The notes under the pieces were generated by a model that worked only from the letters and a program-made list of their open reading frames with translations, did not search any database and was not told the DNA's origin. Positions 9,690 to 19,822 of a stretch of 64,000 nt of DNA are shown here, piece after piece (positions within the stretch are counted from its first letter, which is position 1; the number at the start of each line of letters is the position of its first letter). Position numbers and translations under genes: made by a program. Source of the DNA: Pseudomonas sp. W4I3 (GTDB taxonomy: Bacteria > Pseudomonadota > Gammaproteobacteria > Pseudomonadales > Pseudomonadaceae); the NCBI RefSeq assembly GCF_030816195.1, contig NZ_JAUSXS010000001.1, positions 248,001 to 312,000 on the forward strand, given 5' to 3'.

Positions 9690-10353
9690 ACGCCAGCCTC
9701 CCCGTCACCGATCAGACGACCGCGTTGCAGGGTCAGCATGCGATGGCGCATGCGAGCAATCAGCGCCAGGTCGTGACTGGCGATCAACACGCTGGTGCCC
9801 AGCCGGTTGATGTCTTCGAACACCCCCATGATCTCGGCCGCCAGGCGCGGGTCGAGGTTACCGGTGGGCTCATCCGCCAGCAGCAAGGCCGGGCGGTGGA
9901 CGATGGCGCGAGCGATACCGACGCGCTGTTGCTGGCCGGTGGACAGGTCGCCGGGGTACAGGTCGGTCTTGTCCGACAGCGCCACGCGCTCCAAAGCCGA
10001 ATCCACCCGCTTGACGATTTCGGCCTTGGACAGCCCGAGAATCTGCAGGGGCAAGGCAATGTTGTTGAACACCGTACGATCGAACAGCAACTGGTGGTTC
10101 TGAAACACCACGCCGATCTGGCGGCGCAGGAACGGGATCTGCGCGTTGCTGATGGTGGCCAGGTCCTGGCCCGCCAGCAGCAGCTTGCCGGTGGTCGGGC
10201 GTTCCATGGCCAGCAACAGGCGCAACAAGGTACTTTTACCGGCGCCGGAGTGGCCGGTGACGAACAAGAACTCGCCGCGCCGTACTCGAAAGCTCAGCTC
10301 ATGCAAGCCCACATGCCCGTTGGCGTAGCGTTTACCGACCTGTTCGAATCGAA

Positions 10354-10357
<4 letters not shown>
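9686..10357 (-). CDS. ftsE: Cell division ATP-binding protein FtsE
   Basis: A 223-residue ABC-type ATPase: Walker A GHSGAGKST, signature LSTGQQQR, Walker B LLLADEPTGNLD and switch His in IASHDLAL. It forms the FtsEX complex at the septum. It overlaps both ftsY (TCAT on the plus strand at 10354-10357) and ftsX by 4 bases, so translation is tightly coupled across the three genes. Confidence 0.96.
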
Positions 10358-11751
<1,394 letters not shown>

Positions 11752-11983
11752 GGAGACGGCTATCTCAAGGTAGCGACGCGCCAAGCGGCACATCGGTAAA
11801 TAAAATTCGATGCGTAACAGACTGTTTTTTAGCCAGCTCGTTCATGCGCAACATTTTGTAAGGCCAAAATAGGGCCTTAACAAGACAGCCACAGTGGCCG
11901 TCCCTAGGTCGGATCAGTATCCTAGCACCTCCTCGCCCGCCGACGCTAAGACCAAGCGGGCAGTCCAACAGGTTTAAAAACGA

Positions 11984-13339
11984 ATGAATGCTCTAGCCCG
12001 CCGCGCCGCAGGCCTGCTGTTCGGTACAGTTTGTCTGCCTCTTTCAGCCCTGGCTGCCGATCCACAACCCACCCATGAGTTCACGCTGGACAACGGCCTC
12101 AAAGTCGTCGTGCGTGAAGATCATCGCGCGCCCGTGGTGGTTTCCCAGGTCTGGTACAAGGTGGGTTCGAGCTACGAAACCCCGGGCCAGACCGGTTTGT
12201 CCCATGCTCTGGAACACATGATGTTCAAGGGCAGCGCCAAGGTCGGCCCCGGCGAAGCCTCGCTGATCCTGCGCGACCTGGGCGCCGAAGAAAATGCCTT
12301 CACCAGTGACGACTACACCGCTTACTACCAGGTGCTGGCCCGCGATCGCCTGGGCGTGGCCTTTGAGCTGGAAGCCGACCGCATGGCCAGCCTGCGCCTG
12401 CCGGCCGATGAGTTCAGCCGCGAAATCGAGGTGATCAAGGAAGAGCGCCGCCTGCGCACCGACGATAACCCGATGTCCAAGGCCTACGAGCGCTTCAAGG
12501 CCATGGCCTTCCCGGCCAGCGGCTATCACACGCCAACCATCGGCTGGATGGCCGACCTGGAACGCATGAAGGTCGAGGAACTGCGCCATTGGTACCAGGC
12601 CTGGTACGTGCCGAACAACGCAACCCTGGTGGTTGTCGGCGACGTCACCCCAGACGAGGTGAAGACCCTGGCCCAGCGCTACTTCGGCCCGATCCCCAAG
12701 CGCGACGTACCGCCCGCCAAGGTCCCGATGGAGCTGGCCGAGCCCGGCGAGCGCCTGCTGACCCTGCACGTGCAAACCCAGCTGCCCAGCGTATTCCTGG
12801 GCTTCAACGTGCCCGGCCTGGCCACGGCCGAGGACAAGCGCTCGGTACAGGCCCTGCGCCTGATCTCGGCCTTGCTCGACGGCGGTTACAGCGCGCGCAT
12901 CTCCGAGCAGTTGGAGCGTGGTGAAGAACTGGTCTCCGCCGCTTCCACCGATTACGACGCCTATACCCGCGGCGACACCCTGTTCATGCTGACCGCCACG
13001 CCCAACCAGCAGAAGAAAAAGACCGTCGCCCAAGCCGAAGCCGGCCTGTGGCGCCTGCTGGAAGAGCTCAAAGCCAAGCCGCCAACCGCTGAAGAGCTGG
13101 AGCGGATCCGCGCCCAAGTGATTGCCGGCGTGGTCTACCAGCGTGACTCCATCACCAGCCAGGCCACATCCATCGGCTCGCTGGAAACCGTCGGCCTGTC
13201 CTGGAAGCTGATGGACACCGAGCTTGCCGACCTGCAAAGCGTGACCCCGGAAGATATCCAAAAGGCTGCGCGCACCTATTTCACCCGCGAACGTCTGAGC
13301 GTCGCCCATGTTTTGCCTGAGGAGACCGCTCATGAGTGA
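11984..13339 (+). CDS. M16 family zinc metalloprotease (catalytic partner)
   Basis: A 451-residue pitrilysin/insulinase-type protease with a signal peptide (cleavage after LSALAA, about residue 25), so periplasmic. The inverted zinc motif HALEH is at residues 74-78, with the downstream acidic ligand region IEVIKEERR. The C-terminal half (residues 180-430) is the inactive M16 lobe. It overlaps the next gene by 8 bases; the pair resembles PA0372/PA0371-type duos, one active and one not. Substrate unknown. Confidence 0.9.
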   Translation: MNALARRAAGLLFGTVCLPLSALAADPQPTHEFTLDNGLKVVVREDHRAPVVVSQVWYKVGSSYETPGQTGLSHALEHMMFKGSAKVGPGEASLILRDLGAEENAFTSDDYTAYYQVLARDRLGVAFELEADRMASLRLPADEFSREIEVIKEERRLRTDDNPMSKAYERFKAMAFPASGYHTPTIGWMADLERMKVEELRHWYQAWYVPNNATLVVVGDVTPDEVKTLAQRYFGPIPKRDVPPAKVPMELAEPGERLLTLHVQTQLPSVFLGFNVPGLATAEDKRSVQALRLISALLDGGYSARISEQLERGEELVSAASTDYDAYTRGDTLFMLTATPNQQKKKTVAQAEAGLWRLLEELKAKPPTAEELERIRAQVIAGVVYQRDSITSQATSIGSLETVGLSWKLMDTELADLQSVTPEDIQKAARTYFTRERLSVAHVLPEETAHE

Positions 13340-14822
13340 CCGCAAAAGCAATCGCCTGATTCTGCCCGGCCTGATCGCCGTTACCCTGGCTGCGGCCAGC
13401 GCCGTGTACCTGTTGCGCCCAAGCGAGTCGGTCGCCAGCCAGGCCCTGGACAAGGCCCAATCGACCAGCAAGCTGCAATCGCTGGCGGAGCTGGACGGCA
13501 AGGCCCCCACCAACCGCAAGCTCGATGTGCAAACCTGGACCACCGCCGAAGGCGCCAAGGTGCTGTTCGTCGAAGCCCATGAGCTGCCGATGTTCGACGT
13601 ACGCATCCTGTTCGCCGCCGGCAGCAGCCAGGACGGCAACGTACCGGGCTTGGCCTTGATGACCAACGCCATGCTCAACGAAGGCGTGCCGGGCAAGGAC
13701 GTCAGCCAGATCGCCAGTGGCTTTGAAGGCCTGGGCGCCGATTTCGGTAATGGCGCCTACCGCGATATGGCGCTGGTGTCCCTGCGCAGCCTGAGCGACA
13801 GCGACAAACGCGATGCCGCACTTGCACTGTTCGATGACGTGATCGGCAAGCCAACATTCCCGGCAGACTCACTGGCACGTATCAAGAACCAGATCCTGGC
13901 CGGCTTCGAATACCAGAAACAGAACCCCGCTAAGCTTGCGAGCATCGAGCTGTTCAAGCGCCTGTACGGCGACCACCCCTATGCCCACCCAAGCGAAGGC
14001 ACGCCTGAAAGCGTTCCGGCCATTACCGTGCAACAGATGCAGGCGTTCCACGCCAAGGCTTACGCAGCCGGCAATGCCGTGATCGCGGTGGTGGGCGACC
14101 TGACCCGTGCCGAAGCCGAAGCCATGACCGCCAAGGTCTCCGCCGCGCTGCCCAAGGGCCCGGCCCTGGCGAAAATTGCCCAGCCAACCGAGCCAAAGGC
14201 CGGCCTGAGCCGCATTGAGTTTCCTTCCAAGCAGACTCACCTGCTGTTCGCGCAGTTGGGCATCGATCGCGCCGACCCGGACTACGCGGCACTGTCGCTG
14301 GGCAACCAGATTCTGGGCGGTGGCGGCTTCGGTACGCGGCTGATGAGTGAAGTGCGCGAAAAACGCGGCCTTACCTACGGCGTGTACTCCGGTTTCTCGC
14401 CGATGCAGGTGCGTGGCCCGTTCATGATCAACCTGCAGACCCGCGCCGAAATGAGCGGCGGTACGCTGCGTCTGGTCGAAGACGTCGTGGCTGACTACCT
14501 CAAGACCGGCCCCACCCAGAAAGAGCTGGATGATGCCAAGCGCGAACTGGCCGGCAGCTTCCCGCTGTCCACCGCCAGCAACGCCGATATCGTCGGGCAA
14601 CTGGGCGCCATGGGTTTCTATAACCTGCCGCTGAGCTATCTGGAAGATTTCATGAAACAATCCCAGGCCCTGACCGTAGAGCAGGTCAAGGCGGCCATGA
14701 ACAAACACTTGAGCGCCGACAAAATGGTCATCGTGACCGCCGGCCCGACGATTGCGCAAAAGCCACTACCGCCCCCCACTGATAAACCCGCCGAGCAGCC
14801 GCTCGGGGTTCCGGAGCATTAA
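13332..14822 (+). CDS. M16 family peptidase-like protein lacking the zinc motif
   Basis: A 496-residue M16-fold protein anchored or exported by an N-terminal hydrophobic segment (residues 10-30). Where the active partner has HALEH, this has ALMTNAMLNEG, so the zinc site is absent and the subunit is presumably non-catalytic. The C-terminal REKRGLTYGVYSGFSP segment (equivalent to the R/Y substrate motif of the family) is kept, which suggests a heterodimer in which this chain helps bind substrate. ATG 13332 overlaps the upstream gene. Confidence 0.88.
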   Translation: MSDRKSNRLILPGLIAVTLAAASAVYLLRPSESVASQALDKAQSTSKLQSLAELDGKAPTNRKLDVQTWTTAEGAKVLFVEAHELPMFDVRILFAAGSSQDGNVPGLALMTNAMLNEGVPGKDVSQIASGFEGLGADFGNGAYRDMALVSLRSLSDSDKRDAALALFDDVIGKPTFPADSLARIKNQILAGFEYQKQNPAKLASIELFKRLYGDHPYAHPSEGTPESVPAITVQQMQAFHAKAYAAGNAVIAVVGDLTRAEAEAMTAKVSAALPKGPALAKIAQPTEPKAGLSRIEFPSKQTHLLFAQLGIDRADPDYAALSLGNQILGGGGFGTRLMSEVREKRGLTYGVYSGFSPMQVRGPFMINLQTRAEMSGGTLRLVEDVVADYLKTGPTQKELDDAKRELAGSFPLSTASNADIVGQLGAMGFYNLPLSYLEDFMKQSQALTVEQVKAAMNKHLSADKMVIVTAGPTIAQKPLPPPTDKPAEQPLGVPEH

Positions 14823-15427
14823 TGGCCAGTTCATCTCGCCCGAAAAAACCTGTCCACAACGTACATAACGGTGTGGGCCAACTGCGCATCATTGGCGGTG
14901 AATGGGGCAGCCGCAAGCTGAGTTTCCCCGATGTCGTGGGCCTGCGCCCGACGCCGGATCGCGTGCGCGAAACCCTGTTCAATTGGCTTGCGCCGTACAT
15001 CGGTGGCGCCAAAGTGCTCGACCCGTTTGCGGGCAGTGGCGCGTTGTTCCTGGAGGCGCTGTCCCGTGGCGCCTCCCAGGCACAGGCGCTGGACGCGAGC
15101 AACGTGGCGGTGTCCAGCCTCAAGGAACACCTGGGCACGCTGCGTTGCACCAACGGCCAGGTGCAGACCGCCGACGCCTTGCGCTACCTGGAAACCCAGG
15201 CAGCCAGCGAATATGACGTGGTGTTCCTCGACCCGCCGTTCAACCAGAACCTGCTGCCAACCGTGTGTGCGTTGCTGGAAGAACGCCAATGGCTGGCACC
15301 GGATGCGTGGATCTACACTGAAAGCGAGACGGCGCCATCCACCCTCGGCCTGCCGGGAAGCTGGCGCTTGCACCGTGAGCAGAAGTCCGGGCGGGTCTAT
15401 TACGCGTTGTGGCACCGCACCCTGTAG
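14822..15427 (+). CDS. rsmD: 16S rRNA (guanine966-N2)-methyltransferase RsmD
   Basis: A 201-residue Rossmann methyltransferase that makes m2G966 in the small subunit. RIIGGEWGSRKL and RPTPDRVRETLFNWL are the RsmD signatures; VLDPFAGSGALFLEAL is the SAM motif and DPPF the catalytic tetrapeptide. The start overlaps the previous stop (TAATG). The TAG stop at 15425-15427 lies inside the first bases of a REPIN, whose edge GTAGGAGCG supplies it. Confidence 0.95.
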   Translation: MASSSRPKKPVHNVHNGVGQLRIIGGEWGSRKLSFPDVVGLRPTPDRVRETLFNWLAPYIGGAKVLDPFAGSGALFLEALSRGASQAQALDASNVAVSSLKEHLGTLRCTNGQVQTADALRYLETQAASEYDVVFLDPPFNQNLLPTVCALLEERQWLAPDAWIYTESETAPSTLGLPGSWRLHREQKSGRVYYALWHRTL

Positions 15428-15522
15428 GAGCGAGCTTGCTCGCGAAGGTCGGACAGGCGACATGGGCTAGCTGATAGCGCTGCGTCATCGTTAACGTTTT
15501 TCGCGAGCAAGCTCGCTCCTAC
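15424..15522. repeat. REPIN of the GTAGGAGCGAG family
   Basis: Two inverted arms: GTAGGAGCGAGCTTGCTCGC at the left and its complement at the right (15503-15522), about 60 bases apart, the inner part including a TGATAGCGCTGCGTCATCG segment also found in the copies at 26245, 26908 and 41065. It starts inside the rsmD stop codon and ends 23 bases before the next gene. Confidence 0.9.
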
Positions 15523-15545
15523 TGGAGCCGGGGAGCGAGTATTTC

Positions 15546-16541
15546 ATGACTGCACCTGTGGACCGCTTCAAACCCGCCTTTGGCCTGGGCAACCCCCATC
15601 TGCAAACGCTGTGGGGGCCGCTATGGCGTCCCACCACTCATATCGAGCGTCAACGCGAACGCCTGTGGCTGGAAGACGGCGACTTTCTGGACCTCGACTG
15701 GCACGGTCCCCATGACGCGCAAGCGCCTCTGGTGCTGGTGCTGCACGGGCTGACCGGTTCCTCCAACTCGCCCTACGTGGCCGGCCTGCAAAAAGTCCTT
15801 GCCGCGCAAGGCTGGGCCAGCGTGGCATTGAACTGGCGCGGTTGTTCGGGCGAGCCGAACCTGTTGGCCCGCAGCTACCACTCGGGGGCCAGCGAAGATC
15901 TGGCCGAAACGATTGCCCATCTGCGTGCCAAGCGACCGTTGGCGCCGTTGTATGCGGTGGGTTATTCCCTGGGCGGCAACGTGCTGCTCAAGCACCTGGG
16001 GGAAACCGGTGAAGCCTCTGGGCTGCACGGTGCGGCGGCGGTGTCGGTACCGTTTCGTCTGGATCAATGCGCGGACCGGATCGGTTTGGGCTTTTCGCGG
16101 ATCTATCAGAAGCACTTCATGCGCGAGATGCTGGCCTATATCCGCATCAAGCAGCGCCAATTTTTGCAGGACGGCCGGCAAGACGGGCTCAACACCCTGG
16201 AAGCGTTAGGCTCACTGGAGAAAATGCGCACATTCTGGGACTTCGACGGCCGAGTCACCGCGCCGCTGCACGGTTTCCTCAACGCTGAGGATTACTACCG
16301 CCGTGCCTCGAGTCGCTATTACCTGGGCGCGATTCGCACGCCAGCCCTGATTATCCAGGCGGCGGATGACCCGTTCGTATTTGCCCATAGCCTGCCCGAA
16401 GCCAGTGAGCTATCAGACTGTACCGAGTTCGAGCTGACGGCCAAGGGCGGGCATGTCGGGTTTGTCGATGGCTCATTGAAGCACCCAAGCTACTATCTGG
16501 AACGCCGCATTCCCCAATGGCTACTGACACAACACGGTTAA
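15546..16541 (+). CDS. YheT-type alpha/beta hydrolase
   Basis: A 331-residue hydrolase of the YheT/ABHD family. The FGLGNPHLQTLWGPL start is diagnostic. LVLHGLTGSSNSPY is the oxyanion region, and the nucleophile is in YAVGYSLGGNVLLKHLGE. The late Asp and His are in QAADDPFV and AKGGHVGFV. Members act on lipid or ester substrates, but the bacterial substrate is unknown. It stands between two REPINs; its stop is followed immediately by the second. Confidence 0.9.
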   Translation: MTAPVDRFKPAFGLGNPHLQTLWGPLWRPTTHIERQRERLWLEDGDFLDLDWHGPHDAQAPLVLVLHGLTGSSNSPYVAGLQKVLAAQGWASVALNWRGCSGEPNLLARSYHSGASEDLAETIAHLRAKRPLAPLYAVGYSLGGNVLLKHLGETGEASGLHGAAAVSVPFRLDQCADRIGLGFSRIYQKHFMREMLAYIRIKQRQFLQDGRQDGLNTLEALGSLEKMRTFWDFDGRVTAPLHGFLNAEDYYRRASSRYYLGAIRTPALIIQAADDPFVFAHSLPEASELSDCTEFELTAKGGHVGFVDGSLKHPSYYLERRIPQWLLTQHG

Positions 16542-16638
16542 AAAATGTGGGAGGGGGCTTGCTCCCGATATAGGTGGCTCAGCTAAAGATAAGCCGGCTG
16601 ATCCACCGCTATCGGGAGCAAGCCCCCTCCCACATTTT
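16542..16638. repeat. REPIN of the GTGGGAGGGGG family
   Basis: Left arm AATGTGGGAGGGGGCTTGCT, right arm the complement ending CCCTCCCACATTTT, with an inner segment GGTGGCTCAGCTAAAGATAA between. It begins directly after the stop of the YheT-type gene and ends 23 bases before the sseA stop, between convergent genes. Confidence 0.92.
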
Positions 16639-16661
16639 GATTGGGTTCACAAGCCGATTGC

Positions 16662-17516
16662 TCAGTCGCCTGTGGCCACTTCCCGCTTGGGATCTGTAAT
16701 CCACTCGCTCCACGAGCCCGCATACAACTTGCCCAACGGGTACCCCGCCAAACTCAGGGCAAACAAGTTATGGCACGCCGTCACACCCGAACCGCAATAC
16801 GCCACCAGCTCATCCGGCGATCGCCCTTGCAATTGCGCGGCAAACCGCTGCTTAAGCTGTTCAGCCGGCAAAAAGCGGCCATCGCTGCCCAGGTTTTCAT
16901 TGAATGCCGCACATTGCGCGCCGGGTATATGCCCGGCAACTGGATCGATCGGCTCCACATCGCCACGAAACCGCGCCTGGGCGCGAGCGTCGATCAAGGT
17001 CATGCCCGGTTCGCCCAGGCGTTTTTGCAACTGCTCGGCCTCCAGCACCAACTGATCATCCGGTGCACCCGCAAAAGTGCCGGGTTCGACCACCGGCGCA
17101 TCCAGGCTCAAGGGAAAGCCCGCCGCATGCCAGGCTTTGAGGCCGCCATCCAGAATGAACACGCCGTCGCGTTTGCCGAGCCAGGCCAGCAGCCACCATG
17201 CCCGCGCCGCAAAGGCCCCTGGCCCATCGTCATACAGCACCACATCGGTGTCTGCGCTGATGCCCCACGCCTGCAATTGCTCGATGAGTGCATCCGCTGC
17301 CGGCAGTGGGTGACGGCCCGTCGCGCCCTTGATCACCGGGCCGCTGAGATGACGTTCCAGGTCGGCATATTGCGCCCCTTCGATATGCCCTTCGGCATAG
17401 CTGCACAGCCCGTAGTCCGGGTCTTCAAGGGCAAAGCGGCAATCGAGAATCACCAGCCCGGCCGCTTTCTGACGCTCGGCTAATGACGGGGGGGTGATCA
17501 GTTGGGCAAGCGGCAT
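16662..17516 (-). CDS. sseA: 3-mercaptopyruvate sulfurtransferase-like rhodanese (SseA)
   Basis: A 284-residue protein with two rhodanese domains (residues about 8-125 and 155-275). The active-site loop is CGSGVTA near residue 232, the form found in mercaptopyruvate sulfurtransferases (thiosulfate sulfurtransferases usually have CRKGVT-type loops). It moves sulfane sulfur from 3-mercaptopyruvate to thiol acceptors. I chose ATG 17516 (MPLAQLITPPSLAERQ). It lies 33 bases after laoR on the same strand. Confidence 0.88.
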   Translation of the reverse strand: MPLAQLITPPSLAERQKAAGLVILDCRFALEDPDYGLCSYAEGHIEGAQYADLERHLSGPVIKGATGRHPLPAADALIEQLQAWGISADTDVVLYDDGPGAFAARAWWLLAWLGKRDGVFILDGGLKAWHAAGFPLSLDAPVVEPGTFAGAPDDQLVLEAEQLQKRLGEPGMTLIDARAQARFRGDVEPIDPVAGHIPGAQCAAFNENLGSDGRFLPAEQLKQRFAAQLQGRSPDELVAYCGSGVTACHNLFALSLAGYPLGKLYAGSWSEWITDPKREVATGD

Positions 17517-17549
17517 GACTGACTCCTGTGAACGCAAAGGGGAAAGGTC

Positions 17550-18221
17550 TTACTTCACTTCATCCAGTGCCTGGTTCAACGGCACGTAAAACTCTTTGAA
17601 CAACGCATCCACCGCCGCTTTTGCCTGAGGCGTGACAAACCCCGCCTCCAGCACCAGCACCTGATACACACCGCGCTTTATGGCTTCGGCGCTCAAATGG
17701 GTGGAGTTTTCATTGGTGGTGCACAGAAAACGCACCCACGAGGTGAGGATGATCCAGGCATTGAGGGTCAGGGCCTCGGTTTGCACCGGGTCCATGCTGA
17801 GAATGCCGGCGTCGACAAAGCCCTGGTAAATCGCCCCGCCCTGGGTCAGGCAGCGCTGGGAGAAGCGCCGATAGCCAGTGGCCAGCTCCGGGTCACTTTC
17901 CAACAAATGCTCAAGGTCGCGATGCAGGAAGCGGTAGCGCCACATGCCGGCCAATACGGCCTGCAGGTAAAAGCGCTTGTCTGCGACGACCATCGCTCGC
18001 CCTTGAGGCGGGCGTAGGAAATTATCCACCAGCGCTTCGTATTCGCGGAACAGCACGGCGATAATCGCCTGCTTGTTGGGGAAGTGGTAGTACAGGTTGC
18101 CCGGGGAAATTTCCATGTGGGCGGCAATATGGTTGGTGCTGACACTGCGCTCACCCTGCTGGTTAAAAAGCTCCAGGCTGGTTTGCACAATGCGCTCGCT
18201 GGTCTTTACTCGTGGTGCCAT
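17550..18221 (-). CDS. laoR: TetR-family repressor of the lao genes (LaoR)
   Basis: A 223-residue TetR-type regulator. The N-terminal HTH (residues 8-55, VSTNHIAAHMEISPGNLYYHFPNKQAI) is followed by a helical ligand-binding domain. It is divergent from laoCBA with a 144-base gap containing a perfect 20-base palindrome in the lao promoter. The position and partners match PA0367 (LaoR), described as the regulator of long-chain alcohol oxidation genes in P. aeruginosa, relieved by long-chain acyl ligands. The name rests on synteny and family, not on an alignment. Confidence 0.82.
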   Translation of the reverse strand: MAPRVKTSERIVQTSLELFNQQGERSVSTNHIAAHMEISPGNLYYHFPNKQAIIAVLFREYEALVDNFLRPPQGRAMVVADKRFYLQAVLAGMWRYRFLHRDLEHLLESDPELATGYRRFSQRCLTQGGAIYQGFVDAGILSMDPVQTEALTLNAWIILTSWVRFLCTTNENSTHLSAEAIKRGVYQVLVLEAGFVTPQAKAAVDALFKEFYVPLNQALDEVK

Positions 18222-18303
18222 AGGGATCAGCTTCCAAACACGGGATGGGGCATCTTACGGCCTATCCGGGCCCGGATAAATCTGGATGTTACTGCAATGT
18301 TAT

Positions 18304-18332
18304 TTGACAATTTAGAGTAATGACTCTAAAAA
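18304..18332 (+). promoter_or_regulatory. lao promoter with embedded LaoR operator
   Basis: A perfect -35 box TTGACA (18304-18309), a 17-base spacer and TAAAAA (18327-18332) form a sigma-70 promoter facing laoC. Inside it is a perfect palindrome, TTTAGAGT-N4-ACTCTAAA (18311-18330), filling the spacer and touching the -10. A TetR dimer bound there would block RNA polymerase. It is 34 bases upstream of the laoC start. Confidence 0.7.
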
Positions 18333-18365
18333 TCCAGGCAGACCTATAACAACCGGGATCGCGCC

Positions 18366-19794
18366 ATGTCTGCCAATGTTGCTTACCTGCAAGAATCCCA
18401 GGCGCTGGACCAGCTCCAGGACCTGTTCGAAGCGCAACGTCGTGCCTATGCCGCCAACCCGATGCCGCCGTCCGCGCAACGTCAGCAATGCGCTCAAGGC
18501 CTTGCGTGATCTGCTCAGCGCTGAACGCCAGGCGCTGATCAACGCCATCAGCCAGGACTTCAGCCATCGCAGCGCCGACGAAACCCTGTTTGCCGAACTG
18601 ATGCCCAGCCTGCATGGCATTGATTACGCCAGCAACCACCTCAAAGGCTGGATGAAGCCTTCCCGGCGCGCTGTCGGCATTGCCTTTCAGCCCGCGTCAG
18701 CCAAAGTCATTTATCAACCGCTGGGTGTCGTCGGCGTGATCGTGCCGTGGAACTACCCACTGTACCTGGCCATCGGCCCGCTGGTCGGGGCCCTGGCCGC
18801 CGGCAACCGGGTGATGCTCAAGCTCAGTGAGTCCACACCGGCCACCGGTGAACTGCTCAAGGCACTGCTGGCGAAGATCTTTCCCGAGGATCTGGTGTGC
18901 GTGGTGCTCGGCGAAGCTGACGTCGGCATGGCGTTTTCCAAGCTACGTTTCGATCATCTGCTGTTCACCGGGGCCACCAGCATCGGCAAGCATGTGATGC
19001 GGGCGGCCGCTGAACATCTCACGCCGGTCACCTTGGAGCTGGGCGGCAAATCGCCGGCGATTGTCTCGGCTGACGTGCCGCTCAAGGACGCCGCCGAGCG
19101 CATCGCCTTCGGCAAGTCTCTGAACGCCGGGCAAACCTGCGTGGCACCCGACTATGTGCTGGTGCCGGAAGACCGTGTGGACGGTTTTGTCGAGGCGTAC
19201 TCCAACGCCATTCGCGGGTTTTATCCGACCCTGGCCGACAACCCCGACTACACCGCCATCATCAACGAGCGCCAACTGGCCAGGCTCAATGCCTACGCCA
19301 AGGACGCCACCGACAAGGGCGCCACCCTGATTCCCTTGTACGACCAGGGCCAGGCACGGCGCATGGCCCACAGCCTGCTGCTGAATGTGAACGACGACAT
19401 GACGGTCATGCAGGATGAGATCTTTGGTCCGCTGTTACCGATCGTGCCCTATCGCGGCATCGACCAGGCGTTTGCCTACATCAACCAGCGCCCTCGCCCA
19501 CTGGCCCTGTATTACTTCGGTTACAACAAAAGTGAACAGAACCGCGTGCTGCACGAGACCCACTCCGGCGGCGTGTGCCTGAACGACACCCTGCTGCATG
19601 TGGCCCAGGACGACATGCCGTTTGGCGGCATCGGCCCCTCCGGCATGGGCCACTACCACGGTCACGAAGGCTTTCTGACCTTCAGCAAGGCCAAGGGGGT
19701 GCTGGTTAAACAGCGCCTGAACGCGGCGAAGCTGATCTACCCGCCCTACGGAAAAACCATCCAGACGCTGATCCAGAAGCTGTTTATCCGCTGA
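18366..19794 (+). pseudogene. laoC: Aldehyde dehydrogenase LaoC (coniferyl-aldehyde-dehydrogenase type), frameshifted
   Basis: An NAD-dependent aldehyde dehydrogenase expected to oxidise long-chain aldehydes made by LaoA to acids. The N-terminus reads from ATG 18366 (MSANVAYLQESQALDQLQ through AANPMPPSAQRQQ) and then hits TGA. The rest reads in another frame from LKALRDLLSAERQAL to 19794, with FTGATSIGKHV, ELGGKSP (Glu) and NAGQTCVAPDY (catalytic Cys). One extra base within CAATGCGCTCAAG (18486-18498) explains the break; removing it restores about 475 residues. An ATG at 18376 is in the second frame, but its first 40 residues do not resemble any aldehyde dehydrogenase. Confidence 0.85.
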
Positions 19795-19822
19795 TAACGC
19801 CACCTTTGGGACAATAAAAACA

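Noticed and set aside
12044..13696. A 550-codon open frame on the minus strand across both M16 protease genes
   Set aside because: It is antisense to two clearly recognisable genes, has low-complexity His/Gly/Gln-rich translation and no family features. Such shadows are common in high-GC DNA; the same reasoning removes the long antisense frames over hemW, ilvD, ilvA, aaaA and cadA.
15424..15522. Regular palindromic repeats as a possible CRISPR array
   Set aside because: The repeats are inverted pairs dispersed across the window at gene ends, not direct repeats with unique spacers, and no cas genes are present.
18376..18490. ATG 18376 as the true start of an unbroken aldehyde dehydrogenase gene
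   Set aside because: The first 40 residues from this start are Arg/Cys/Pro-rich and unlike the family, while the other frame from 18366 gives a sensible N-terminus. A frameshift explains the data better.
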